Positions 53,251-64,000 of a DNA stretch of 64,000 nucleotides are shown here, piece by piece. A program made the position numbers and the translations under genes. The first letter of the stretch is position 1; every line of letters starts with the position of its first letter. This stretch comes from Thalassobacterium sedimentorum. Lineage in GTDB: Bacteria; Verrucomicrobiota; Verrucomicrobiia; Opitutales; Coraliomargaritaceae. The stretch is from assembly GCF_031127905.1 (NCBI RefSeq), contig NZ_JARXIC010000018.1, positions 1 to 64,000 of the forward strand. Reading direction: 5' to 3'. The notes beneath the pieces were generated by a model, which was not told where the DNA came from, did no database searches, and saw only the letters and a list, made by a program, of their open reading frames with translations.

Positions 53251-53279
53251 AAGAAAAATAGCAAGCTAGAAGGCTAAGA

Positions 53280-55037
53280 TCAGACGCCTAAAATCTGCCG
53301 CAACTGCTCGACGATTTGAGAACGCCCTGCTTCCGGGGGCGCGGCTCCCACAGCTTGAAGCGCATCCGCACTGGAGCGTGCCTTCGCGCCGAAGTCTCGA
53401 ACCGCGGCCTGCCAGATCGCGATGGCCTGCTGAGGCTGAGCCTCACGCCACAAAAATACGCCACGAATAAATTCAACAGCCGCATCGCTGGACTGAACCC
53501 TCTCAAGCGCGGGGGCTAAATCTTGCCAATAAATCGGCTCACGCTGGAGTAACCACAGGTTAAAGAGACTCGTCAACTCGAGGCCTTGCGCCTCTGCGCG
53601 CATAGGGTCACGTGCCAAGACGGAGCGCGATAGCGCTAAAGCCTGCAAATCATCTCCAAGCTCGCTATTGGCTTTTGCGAGCAGCACTTCGTCTTGGATA
53701 AAAGGCGCACGGTCTCTGGCATCAAACCAGTTGCCAAAGGCCAAGCCTCCCAGGCATAACAGCAGTATAGTCGCTAGGCTCCAATCGCGCCTACCTTGCG
53801 GCCTACGCAAAAAGACACAGCCCCCCGCGGCCACGCAGAGCAGAGGAACCAGCGGCAAGCGAAAACGCGCACTGACAAAAAAGAGCAACAGCCCTGCGGC
53901 ATATGCCAGCCCGAGTATAGTGATTCCCCAAAAAGCAGGTCGATCGGAATTCCGGTAACCAAAGCAGAGCCCGGCCCCTGCGAACAACAAGAGCACTCCC
54001 CAGCCCAAAGGGTTCCAGGCCAACAAAGGCCAACGTGCCTGATGATAATGATAGCTCAGATTGTTATACTGTTCCCAATTATTAAAGACATAGAAGCCCT
54101 TGCGCCCCATGAGCCCCAGCCATCGCCAGGGATCTGCGGCGACGGACTCGCGCAATTGTTCGCGCCAATATGCATTCATCGCATCCACCTCCAAATCCAC
54201 ATCCGCACCGAATGCCTCACGATAAAAATGCTCGGATTCCATGCGAGTGGTATTCTTACCTGCGGGCACTTCATTGAAGCTAACGCGCTGCGTATAATAT
54301 TTGCCATTGGCTCCTTCACAGTTGGCCGCGTAAAGGTTATAGGCCCCCTGCCAGGGCAATAATCGGAACTGCCCCGAAAGTTGTTGATTCGCCCAGCCTT
54401 GCAGACACAGCATCAGCAGTAGACCTGCACCAGCGCAGAGCGGAGTCCTCCACGAACGTGTCTGGGCAAACAATATCACGACAGGGAGGCAAAGCGCGGG
54501 TGGTAAAAAATTAGGACGCGCAAGCACTGCGAGCCCCCCGAAGAGTCCAGCCGCCAGCCCCCACGCTATTTGCGAACATGCAGCAGATGCCTCCATACCT
54601 CGCAGCAGCGTATAGATCGCCGCCAGGAAGAGTGTGATGGAAAAAGTAATATCCAGCACCTGTCCTGAAAAATATAAGGCGACGGGATAAACAGCAAACA
54701 ACAAACCAGAGCTCCATGCCGCGCCCCGATCACGCCATAGTTGCATAGCAATCAGCCCGACCAGAACCGCACTCGTCAAGTGCAGTAAGATACCGAAACA
54801 AGTTGCCGCCCATGGCAAAAACGAAGCAGGTGCTTGCGCTAAAATCAAAGGATACAATAAAGCTCGATAGATCGGCTCCTGCGGCAGCTGGCCAGCTCGA
54901 ATGATCTGCGCCCAGGCCACGTTCTCACGCGCATCCAGCACAGGCGTTTGCCCCAAGGGATCCGCCAGAAAGGTCAGCCCAAACAGTAGCACGTACACGA
55001 CTGCAGCCAGCGCCAGAAATTTCCAAAGACGACTCAC
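53280..55037 (-). CDS. GT-C-fold membrane glycosyltransferase-like protein
   Basis: A 585-residue protein with about eleven hydrophobic segments over residues 1-430 and a soluble C-terminal part. The N-terminal region has the ArnT/PMT-like layout: a first helix, a loop with DARENVAWAQIIRAG (the DxE-like acidic site), and YRALLYPLILA. The C-terminal 150 residues are helical repeats (ALALSRSVLARDPMRAEAQGL), probably TPR-like. Family 39-type enzymes transfer sugar from a lipid carrier to protein or lipid; the substrate is unknown. It is isolated, not in an operon. Confidence 0.72.
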   Translation of the reverse strand: MSRLWKFLALAAVVYVLLFGLTFLADPLGQTPVLDARENVAWAQIIRAGQLPQEPIYRALLYPLILAQAPASFLPWAATCFGILLHLTSAVLVGLIAMQLWRDRGAAWSSGLLFAVYPVALYFSGQVLDITFSITLFLAAIYTLLRGMEASAACSQIAWGLAAGLFGGLAVLARPNFLPPALCLPVVILFAQTRSWRTPLCAGAGLLLMLCLQGWANQQLSGQFRLLPWQGAYNLYAANCEGANGKYYTQRVSFNEVPAGKNTTRMESEHFYREAFGADVDLEVDAMNAYWREQLRESVAADPWRWLGLMGRKGFYVFNNWEQYNNLSYHYHQARWPLLAWNPLGWGVLLLFAGAGLCFGYRNSDRPAFWGITILGLAYAAGLLLFFVSARFRLPLVPLLCVAAGGCVFLRRPQGRRDWSLATILLLCLGGLAFGNWFDARDRAPFIQDEVLLAKANSELGDDLQALALSRSVLARDPMRAEAQGLELTSLFNLWLLQREPIYWQDLAPALERVQSSDAAVEFIRGVFLWREAQPQQAIAIWQAAVRDFGAKARSSADALQAVGAAPPEAGRSQIVEQLRQILGV

Positions 55038-55162
55038 GCCCGCACCTTTTTGTAATCACTCGTCATCATTTAGTCGTGGCAAGAATGAAGCGCATTTGCG
55101 CCAAGTATCAAAGCTGAATTTTACCTATCGCCATCAATGCTTCTATCCACATTGCTTAAAAA

Positions 55163-56128
55163 ATGACTTCGCACACAGAACTCTCCAATTGGTATGCACA
55201 ACTCGGGCAGCATTTAGAGGCTGGAGTTCTGCTCAGCGATGCACTGCGACTCTGCAAAGGCCTGCCAACAGCCGAACGCACTACAATGGCCGAACGTTTG
55301 GAAGAAGGCGTCTCATTTCCGACAGTATTAGCGGATGCCCCCAAGTGGTTACCACCAGCCGACCGTCAATTTCTACTGGCAGGTTGGGAAACAGGTAATC
55401 TGACGCAGACCTTGGCGAATCTCTCCGCACGCCATGCCGAAATTGGCGCCTCACAGCTGAAATTACTACTGGGGCTCACCTATCCTCTCGTCGTGCTCCA
55501 TATTACCATAGGCATCCTGCCCATCGCGCGGATGATCGATTTTGAGAATGGATTGAGTTGGAGCTTACCTCAGTACTTATTGGAAACAGCCTCCCTACTC
55601 ACGCCGACATGGTGCATCATAGCTACATGCATTTATCTCGTCCGCAGTCAGCATCCGTGGCTCCCTCACATACTTCGACGACTTCCGATATTAAAAACTT
55701 ACAGTGAAGCACAGGCATTAGCAGATTTAGCGTATTCGCTCGGAACATTTATTGCAGCCGGAGTGCCGGTCCCGAGCGCCTGGCGACTGTCATCCAAATT
55801 AGTCAATGACACTCGCTACACTCAGGCAACCGAACAACTAGAATCCACTTTTGCAGCTGGAGCCGAGCCTTCCAACAAGCTGCAGCAATTCGATTGCTTT
55901 CCTGCAGACTTTCTTTCCTTTTATCAAACTGGCGCCCGAAGCGGCCAATTGGACACTAATCTACTCATCATTGGACGCGAGTATCAGGCACGTGCCAACC
56001 GTGCGATGACCCGCGCCACAATCATCTACCCAGCACTACTTCTAGCTGTCATTGCAGCCTTAGTCATTTATACAACATTCAGTATTTTTGGTGCTTATCT
56101 ACAAATATTTGAGAATTTTGACAGCTAG
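55163..56128 (+). CDS. GspF/PilC-like inner-membrane protein
   Basis: A 321-residue protein with two T2SF domains, each with a helical cytoplasmic module followed by transmembrane helices. The first is ALRLCKGLPTAERTTMAERLEEGVSFPTVL, and the second includes TFIAAGVPVPSAWRLSSKL. The C-terminal helix is IIYPALLLAVIAALVIYTTFSIFGAYL. It is shorter than standard GspF/PilC (about 400). It is expected to be the platform protein of a type II secretion or type IV pilus machine. No other pilus gene is next to it; the prepilin at 22936 is far away. Confidence 0.8.
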   Translation: MTSHTELSNWYAQLGQHLEAGVLLSDALRLCKGLPTAERTTMAERLEEGVSFPTVLADAPKWLPPADRQFLLAGWETGNLTQTLANLSARHAEIGASQLKLLLGLTYPLVVLHITIGILPIARMIDFENGLSWSLPQYLLETASLLTPTWCIIATCIYLVRSQHPWLPHILRRLPILKTYSEAQALADLAYSLGTFIAAGVPVPSAWRLSSKLVNDTRYTQATEQLESTFAAGAEPSNKLQQFDCFPADFLSFYQTGARSGQLDTNLLIIGREYQARANRAMTRATIIYPALLLAVIAALVIYTTFSIFGAYLQIFENFDS

Positions 56129-56314
56129 GCATCGGAAGCTAAACAAACTGGATATGAGTACTCAATACACAGAGCCCATGCCAAACCTTGTAAAAGCTGC
56201 AAAAATCTATACAGCTCCTTAAGGTGCAAAACATGAGTGATTGCCTCACAGGCATGACTCATGGAGCACAAACTCCCTACTAACCTTATTTCCAATTGTA
56301 ACCCCTCGCATCTA

Positions 56315-56698
56315 ATGCCTTACGAAACAAAATGGCAAACTCACGGAATTATCTGGACTTACTCAGGCACTCTGACTGGTGAAGAACTTCTCAGATCAAA
56401 TTTCGAAATATTCGGAGATGAACGCTTTGACGACATTCGCTACCAAGTAGTCGATCTCACCGCGGTGACTGAGGTAAAGGTTACGGAAAAACATATGCGG
56501 AAAATCGCACATCTGGATATGGCAGCAGCCCGCAGTAATCCTCGCGTCAAGGTTGCAGTCGTCACGACTGCCAAAGATGGTCAATTCCTGTCCGAGACCT
56601 ACGACCGCTACACTCGAGGAAAATCTCCTTGGATGACTCAGCTATTCACTACACTCGAGGAAGCAGCAACTTGGCTGAATACTGAGAACGAATCTTAA
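56315..56698 (+). CDS. STAS/SpoIIAA-like small protein
   Basis: A 127-residue protein, start at ATG 56315 ([18 protein letters not shown]); a start at 56261 would add 18 residues. It shows alternating strands and helices with a central [24 protein letters not shown], resembling SpoIIAA-like or STAS-type domains. Often involved in regulation or unknown processes. It stands 8 bp before recQ, possibly in the same transcript. Confidence 0.6.
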   Translation: MPYETKWQTHGIIWTYSGTLTGEELLRSNFEIFGDERFDDIRYQVVDLTAVTEVKVTEKHMRKIAHLDMAAARSNPRVKVAVVTTAKDGQFLSETYDRYTRGKSPWMTQLFTTLEEAATWLNTENES

Positions 56699-56706
56699 AT
56701 AGGCTT

Positions 56707-58623
<1,917 letters not shown>

Positions 58624-58636
58624 TGAATGACGCCAG

Positions 58637-58750
58637 GTAGGGACGCCTCGCCGAGGCGTCCGTTGCCGGAGCAACCGCATACCGCGGCGAACATGAGAAA
58701 CACACAAGAGCGGCCTTCCACTGACGGCTCTCTCGGCGAGAGAGCCCTAC
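58637..58750. repeat. REPIN-like repeat
   Basis: A 114-bp element opens with GTAGGG and a perfect hairpin GGACGCCTCG-C-CGAGGCGTCC (58641-58661). It ends with GGCTCTCTCG-G-CGAGAGAGCC (58726-58746) and CCCTAC. A small hairpin GTTGC-CGGA-GCAAC lies inside. The arrangement of two palindromes in mirrored flanks is that of REPINs mobilised by RAYT transposases. It lies between convergent recQ and the SNF2 gene. Confidence 0.8.
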
Positions 58751-58771
58751 CTACATTCAGATACCGACGGC

Positions 58772-61700
58772 TCAACCATTCAGTAAATAATCAAAGTCAT
58801 GGCGCGTCAGTCCCGCCTTAGCCGATTTGGCACCTGGTTCTTCAACCAACTGTTTAAACAACTCTGCCTTACGAGCCTTGAGCTCCAACATACGTGCTTC
58901 AATACTATGCTGCATAATGAGACGTTGCACAAAAACCGAGCGCGTCTGCCCGATACGGTGCGCACGGTCACTGGCTTGGTTCTCCACCGCTGGATTCCAC
59001 CAAGGATCCAAGTGAAAGACATAGTTAGCACGTGTCAAATTTAGACCAACGCCACCAGTTTTTAGACTGATAAAGAAAAAGGCCGGCCCTTGCCCACTCT
59101 GGAAGGATTGCACGATCTCTTTACGCTTAGCCACTGGCGTGCGTCCATCCATACGTAAGTAATCGATGCCACGCTCTTTGGCCACAGCTTCCATTTGATC
59201 CAATCCACCAATAAATTGGCTGAAGACCAAGGCACCATGCCCTTCGGCATGTAGCTCTTCCAGTTTGTCCGCCATATAGCCAAACTTCGGTGCGTGCTCC
59301 GGCAGGTGCTTGCCCAGCAACTCCGGACTGACGCAGACTTGACGTAAGCGCAATATCGCGGCCAGCGCTACGATTCCTGCCTGTTGCTCCGGACGATCCT
59401 CATAAGCTTCTGCCACCTCAGCTTTAACTTCCGCGACAGTGCGAGTATAGATCTCTTTCTGCATCGGCGACATTTCCAGAAAGAGTTCATGCTCCTCCTT
59501 CTTGGGCAGATCTTTCAAAATCTTGTCCTTGGTCCGACGTAAAATAAAAGGCCGTGAACGCCCGAGAATTCGATCCGGGGCTTCACGGAAATATTCTTTA
59601 AAGGCTTTCAAAGTCCCAAAAATACCCGGCACCGCAGCCGACATCACAGAATAAAACTCAGACGCATTATTCTCCACCGGCGTTCCTGTCAAACAAAGTG
59701 TAAAACGACGATTGATATGTGCCGCCGCTTTAGTCCGGGCTGCAGACACGTTCTTGAGGTTATGCGCCTCATCGAAAACAACTATCTCGAAACGATGCCC
59801 TTCCATCGCTTCCAGATCAAGGCGCACACGGTCATAAGTGGTTAAAATAATCTGCGCCTGATCTAAGGCCTGGTGCCAAGCCCCCTTACTGAGACAATCA
59901 GCTACCCGCAAACTTGGTGCAAAACGAGCAAACTCCTCCAACCAGTTAAAAACCAAACTAGGTGGCAAGACTATCAGCACACTCGCTCGTTCTAAGTCTG
60001 GGTTCTTTTCAAAGTATCCCGCTAAGAAGGCAATGGTCTGAACGGTTTTACCAAGCCCCATATCATCTGCAAGACAGGCTCCAAACCGGTGATGATAGAG
60101 AAAATCAATCCATGCACAGCCCTCTTCCTGATAAGGGCGAAGGTCCGCATTCAGAATAGCAGGCTTCACAAAATCTTTCACACCACTAAACTGTGACAAA
60201 CTAGAGAACAAGTTCTCGGCCTCTTCAGGCAGAGTCACATGGACTCCATGCTTGCGTAACATAATCCAGTCGAGCATTTCCAAACGAGATACCTGAAGTG
60301 CATCATCGTCCTCAGCCTTCTTGCCATCCGGCTTCTTACGCTGCGGGCGCAGGAGCTCAGCCAACATTTCGAGACCACCTTCGCCGCCTTCAAGTTGCGG
60401 CATAATTAGACTGCCGTCCTTATCTTCAATCAAAAGCTGACCAAGTATCAACTTCTGCCATTCTTCAGGATTGATAGTGCGATCGCCACAACGAATAGAG
60501 GGATGCAATTGAAACCAATCGATATCGGAACCCGAAGCCCGCGAATCAACCGAAATACTCAAAGGCTCCGAGCGAATGGCCTGTTCATTAAACTGAACCT
60601 GAACCCCCAGCGTACGACAAACAGAGACAATACGCTGTAAGGCCTCTGCTCCCGCCTCCGGATGCGCCAGCTCAATAGAACCTTCTTCCAGATTAAGCAG
60701 GTCGGCTCGGCTCGAGGCATCACTCAAACTAAAGAGCAGCATCGCGAGCTTGCGCAAATCCAAATCGCCATACAACCATCGTTGCTCAGAATTATCAGCC
60801 ACTGTAACTTGATAGTCAGCTCCAAAGACCTCCAGAGAGTGCACTAATTTCTCAGCGATTTCACAAACGCCAACCCGATAGTTCACATCAAATAATTCGG
60901 GGTAATCCGAGGCATAATTCTCCATGCCCAAATCATCTGCCGGTAACTCCGAAGAGAGCACCCGCCTTAGCAGGTCACAAAGCGCCCGCACACGACGCTT
61001 TGCACTCAGTAGCTTGCCCCCATACACATGTAAAGGCGCAGCAAGAAAACGAGACACCAACTCGTAGAGTTCTACTCGGCAACCATCAAAATTAAGCCAT
61101 AAATCAAATTCGAATGCTTCCCACTCTCCAGCCACATTTTCCATCGCGGTCAGATCCAATTCCAAGCTCACTTGCTGCGGCTTCATCAAGCTCGGCTTCT
61201 TTCTCGCCCCTTCAACTAAAAACAAATAACAGTCGCTGGAAGAATTAGGAGTCAAATTCTGTTCATTGAAAGCCTCCACATCCAAATTCATTCGAATCGG
61301 CCCCAAATTACCAACAGCCCCCAAGCCATTGGACCCCACATGGCAGATCCCACCGTCCGCCAGCAAAACCAAGGAACTATTTGGAATCAGATGCACCACA
61401 TCCAATTCCTCTCCCTCTACATCCAGAAAACGCATGGTACGCACTACCCGATCCTCCGAGAGCGTGTGCTCCACCTCCAAATCCACCTGCCCCTCCAACA
61501 TTGTTAAAGGATGTGGCTCACCATCCAACATAGTAGTCACGGTAATCCCAGCGCGCTCAGCTTCTTCGAGAAAGCGTGCAAGTGTTTGCTCTGGATGCGA
61601 CAACACAAATTCACGTGACAGGCGAAAGCCATAACTACTGGCAAGTACAATACCAAATGAACTCAAAAAATCCGACGGCACCGGCCCTTCAATACTAAAG

Positions 61701-62194
61701 CCCATATTGCCATTGTTATCTAACTCCATCAGCAAAAACTCGATGGCTTGCTGTGGTGCTTCCGCCTCTCCCTGATGCCCCTCACCACCGACATCACGGT
61801 AGCCGAGTTGCTTACGCAACTCCTGTGCGTAGTCATCAGGCATGGACTGTCCACCCACACTAACTCCCTGGACTGAGAGGAACATAGCAGCCACAGCCGC
61901 TACGGCGTGTTTACAGCCTCCAGCGCTCTCCCAAGTCGCACACTCACACTCGTGGACTAAATGTCCGGCGCGCACCTGTAGCGTGACTTCATAAGCATGG
62001 TGACGACGCCCCTGCACCAGCGCAGTCATACACTTCTGCCGACCGTCCCATTCTAAACCTTCGACCGCAAACTGACGGTAGTAAGCTAATCCCTTATCCA
62101 CAAAGCGTCGATCGCCGACATGGTAGAGCTCACCGATATCGAGTTTTTCGAAGCCTTCCAGCCCTTCTAATTTTCCTGTAACAGTAGTCGTCAT
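58772..62194 (-). CDS. SNF2-family helicase with SWIM zinc finger
   Basis: A 1140-residue SWI2/SNF2 ATPase. A SWIM finger near residues 75-120 (CECATWESAGGCKHAVA: C-x-C...C-x-H) is followed by a long middle region. The ATPase core includes GACLADDMGLGKTVQTIAFLAG, DEAHNLKN and FTLCLTGTPVENN. The C-terminal helicase half has NLTRANYVFHLDPWWNPAVE and QASDRAHRIGQTR. It remodels protein-DNA complexes, but its bacterial role is poorly known. The start at 62194 (MTTTVTGKLEGLEGFE) is preferred to 62281. Confidence 0.93.
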   Translation of the reverse strand: MTTTVTGKLEGLEGFEKLDIGELYHVGDRRFVDKGLAYYRQFAVEGLEWDGRQKCMTALVQGRRHHAYEVTLQVRAGHLVHECECATWESAGGCKHAVAAVAAMFLSVQGVSVGGQSMPDDYAQELRKQLGYRDVGGEGHQGEAEAPQQAIEFLLMELDNNGNMGFSIEGPVPSDFLSSFGIVLASSYGFRLSREFVLSHPEQTLARFLEEAERAGITVTTMLDGEPHPLTMLEGQVDLEVEHTLSEDRVVRTMRFLDVEGEELDVVHLIPNSSLVLLADGGICHVGSNGLGAVGNLGPIRMNLDVEAFNEQNLTPNSSSDCYLFLVEGARKKPSLMKPQQVSLELDLTAMENVAGEWEAFEFDLWLNFDGCRVELYELVSRFLAAPLHVYGGKLLSAKRRVRALCDLLRRVLSSELPADDLGMENYASDYPELFDVNYRVGVCEIAEKLVHSLEVFGADYQVTVADNSEQRWLYGDLDLRKLAMLLFSLSDASSRADLLNLEEGSIELAHPEAGAEALQRIVSVCRTLGVQVQFNEQAIRSEPLSISVDSRASGSDIDWFQLHPSIRCGDRTINPEEWQKLILGQLLIEDKDGSLIMPQLEGGEGGLEMLAELLRPQRKKPDGKKAEDDDALQVSRLEMLDWIMLRKHGVHVTLPEEAENLFSSLSQFSGVKDFVKPAILNADLRPYQEEGCAWIDFLYHHRFGACLADDMGLGKTVQTIAFLAGYFEKNPDLERASVLIVLPPSLVFNWLEEFARFAPSLRVADCLSKGAWHQALDQAQIILTTYDRVRLDLEAMEGHRFEIVVFDEAHNLKNVSAARTKAAAHINRRFTLCLTGTPVENNASEFYSVMSAAVPGIFGTLKAFKEYFREAPDRILGRSRPFILRRTKDKILKDLPKKEEHELFLEMSPMQKEIYTRTVAEVKAEVAEAYEDRPEQQAGIVALAAILRLRQVCVSPELLGKHLPEHAPKFGYMADKLEELHAEGHGALVFSQFIGGLDQMEAVAKERGIDYLRMDGRTPVAKRKEIVQSFQSGQGPAFFFISLKTGGVGLNLTRANYVFHLDPWWNPAVENQASDRAHRIGQTRSVFVQRLIMQHSIEARMLELKARKAELFKQLVEEPGAKSAKAGLTRHDFDYLLNG

Positions 62195-62386
62195 TGCAAT
62201 CTTCGACTCAATACCCGAATGAAATGCAGTTACGAGCGTTAAATAGAAGAAATTCTGAAAGGCTGCATAAAATGGCTTCACATAACGGCTTCATAAAATC
62301 ACTAAGCAACTCAGCAACTGATCCTAGTAAAACGCCGATATATCTGCTTCTTGTGACCACTCAACACAGGACTGGCCAAGAGCAAA

Positions 62387-63334
62387 TCAAACCCGGGGCA
62401 CCTGCATCAATTGATCGAACTCCCGCATCACTTGCTCAAGCGCGATGGAATTCATCTGTCCATCCGCGGCACAAATCGTGCGATGCGTCTTTCGTTCCAA
62501 AGGATACGGACCATATAAGGCAGGCGGTGTCGGCCCATAGACAGCAAGCACTGGCGTACCCACGGCTGCCGCAATATGCACCGGTCCACTGTCATTGGCG
62601 ACAACCATTGTCGCTGCTTGAACCAAAGCAATGACTTGGCGCAGGCTAGTCTTACCAGCCAGGTTAATAATGTTATTGGCAACCGGGCACAACTCGGCAG
62701 AGCGCTCTGAGGCACACCACGCAAAGCGACACTGCGGGTTCCGCGCAGCCACAGCTTGAATAAAATGCGGAAACTCAGGCCACTCCTTCTCGGCGCGCCG
62801 ACTCTCCGGAAAAACAAGGACCGCACCTGACGAAGTTTCAAGTAAATCGTCCTTTTTAAGATCCGAAAAATCGAAGCGCAACGAACTCAATACCTCTTCC
62901 CGTAAATCAAGCGCTGGCAGAAATTTGGCCAAAATCTCAACTGCATGCGAATGCTTACTAGCGGGCAAGGCGACCTGTTTAGAATAAAAAAGTCCTGCGC
63001 CTTCGCGTGCGTCCGCACGCCCCAATTTCATATGTGCACGGGCCGCACATGTCATCAATCCACTGCGCGCAAGCCCCTGAAGATCCAGCACGATATCATA
63101 GCGCTCAGCACGAATGGACTGAAGCAACCCCATAAAAGCACGCAGTCCTCCCCGACGCTGAAAAACAATGACCGCATCCACAGTGGCACAGGCATTCACA
63201 ACTGATTCGAAGGCCGATTCCACTACCCATGTAATGTGCGAGTGCGGCACTTGAGCACGGATCGATTCCACCACCTGCAAGCCGTGAATAATATCACCCA
63301 ATGAAGAGGGTTTGATGACCAGAATTTTCTTCAT
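62387..63334 (-). CDS. Glycosyltransferase family 9 (heptosyltransferase-like)
   Basis: A 315-residue GT9 enzyme. The N-terminus is typical: MKKILVIKPSSLGDIIHGLQ. The C-terminal nucleotide-sugar site contains VVANDSGPVHIAAAVGTPVLAVYGPT, and a histidine/arginine segment follows. It adds heptose or a similar sugar to the LPS inner core on the cytoplasmic face of the membrane. Its start overlaps the stop of the kinase gene (ATGA), so the two are an LPS-core operon. The start 63334 is chosen over 63397. Confidence 0.93.
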   Translation of the reverse strand: MKKILVIKPSSLGDIIHGLQVVESIRAQVPHSHITWVVESAFESVVNACATVDAVIVFQRRGGLRAFMGLLQSIRAERYDIVLDLQGLARSGLMTCAARAHMKLGRADAREGAGLFYSKQVALPASKHSHAVEILAKFLPALDLREEVLSSLRFDFSDLKKDDLLETSSGAVLVFPESRRAEKEWPEFPHFIQAVAARNPQCRFAWCASERSAELCPVANNIINLAGKTSLRQVIALVQAATMVVANDSGPVHIAAAVGTPVLAVYGPTPPALYGPYPLERKTHRTICAADGQMNSIALEQVMREFDQLMQVPRV

Positions 63335-64000
63335 AACAGTGTCGGCGCCTCCATTCGCACACGAAAAAGCTCCACCAGCGATGGATCCGACTTCCAATTT
63401 TCTAAGAAGCGTTTTAAATCCTTTTTTCTACCAGCATTTAAGGCAGAGGCCGATAGTCCAAAACGGAAGGAATCCAGATCTATTAGAAAAACCTGACCTG
63501 CTGCATCCACCATCCAATTGGTAGCTTTCAAGTCACCATGAGCAGCCGCAATGCGCTCTAACTGCAGCCAAATCTCCCCCACCGCGGCGGCTAATGCCTC
63601 CAATCGAATGGGATCTTCTCGGTAACGCGCCACATAATCCGGCAACAAATATGCATTCACCTGCTCCATTAATAAATAACTGCGTCTGAGCGGAAAACCA
63701 CGCTCTTCTGCAAAGGCGACAGAGGACGCCGTAGGAATGAAAGCCATATTTAGCACCCAACTATTCGACCAGCTCCGACGCGCACGTGATTGAAACAGCG
63801 CCCGCCGTAAACGCGTGCCCCAAGGCTTTTGATTATAGCGTTTCAGCACATACCGTCGATCCCCCCGGCAAAATCCCTGAACTGTACAAGTGTTACCGGA
63901 TTTAATTCGCTCCCCCAACTCCATCAGCGCATCAGGATCTTGAAAAAAGCTTTTAACCAAATTCGGATCTGCTTGCTTTGCAGACATGCCCAACCACTCG
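63331..64000 (-). CDS. LPS-core kinase (InaA/WaaP/KdkA-like), probably partial
   Basis: A protein-kinase-like fold with RRYVLKRYNQKPWGT (ATP-binding lysine), a typical basic and aromatic stretch ARRSWSNSWVLNMAF, AHGDLKATNW (catalytic HGDLK-x-x-N) and FLIDLDSF (DxD metal site). This resembles Kdo/heptose kinases that phosphorylate the LPS core. The frame is open to the window edge (E-W-L-G-M before the first ATG), and related proteins often have a longer N-terminus, so the gene probably continues beyond 64000; otherwise it starts at TTG 63993 or ATG 63987. Confidence 0.82.
   Translation of the reverse strand, partial: EWLGMSAKQADPNLVKSFFQDPDALMELGERIKSGNTCTVQGFCRGDRRYVLKRYNQKPWGTRLRRALFQSRARRSWSNSWVLNMAFIPTASSVAFAEERGFPLRRSYLLMEQVNAYLLPDYVARYREDPIRLEALAAAVGEIWLQLERIAAAHGDLKATNWMVDAAGQVFLIDLDSFRFGLSASALNAGRKKDLKRFLENWKSDPSLVELFRVRMEAPTLL

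Overview
The window looks like a chromosomal segment of a Gram-negative bacterium, most likely a Verrucomicrobiota (Opitutae/Puniceicoccales-type) genome. This is an inference from the gene mix: an L-rhamnose isomerase next to an AraC regulator, scattered prepilin-like genes, a GxxExxY gene, a REPIN-type intergenic repeat and LPS-core genes. No rRNA gene or species-specific marker is present, so the taxonomic call is soft.

Layout. (1) 1-4.1 kb: the tail of an upstream gene, a graveyard of decayed transposase copies, then divergent rhaA and an AraC regulator with a perfect palindrome between them. (2) About 4.3-27.9 kb: an integrative mobilizable element. It carries a short leftward operon with an Xre regulator, a 1.5 kb non-coding stretch with a (AG)24 tract and a cluster of hairpins (oriT candidate), two accessory genes, a histidine-rich relaxase, a DUF2779 nuclease-like gene, HipBA, a VirD4-like coupling ATPase, two PcfJ-like genes, a CbbX-like AAA+ gene that appears frameshifted, a DUF3987 gene, an isolated prepilin, several small genes, and a winged-helix gene translationally coupled to a large serine recombinase. 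No mating-pair-formation genes are visible, so it would need a helper for transfer.

(3) 27.85-46.7 kb: a defence island read almost entirely leftward. It has three blocks: a three-gene operon (ComEC-like metallo-beta-lactamase, E2-E1-JAB fusion, four-helix membrane protein) that looks like a ubiquitin-like conjugation defence system without a CD-NTase; an AAA/DUF3696 ATPase with an unknown partner; and a type I restriction-modification operon (hsdR, GxxExxY, hsdM, hsdS) whose last gene is a 1268-residue protein with a C-terminal PD-(D/E)XK nuclease motif. A LysR regulator closes the island. Two features tie the blocks together. One is a repeat made of three CGCTTAA-like units on an 11-bp pitch, found five times in intergenic DNA here. 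The other is a palindrome ATGACT-N4-AGTCAT found both at the LysR start and upstream of the metallo-beta-lactamase operon.

(4) 46.8-64 kb: more ordinary chromosome. tRNA-Asn (with a decayed partial copy beside it), lysS, an Xre/RES toxin-antitoxin pair bracketed by direct repeats, a DUF456 membrane protein, HicAB, a P1B-4 metal-efflux ATPase under a Fur/PerR-type box, a GT-C membrane glycosyltransferase, a GspF/PilC-like protein, a STAS-like protein, RecQ, a REPIN, a SWIM/SNF2 helicase, and two LPS-core genes running off the right edge.
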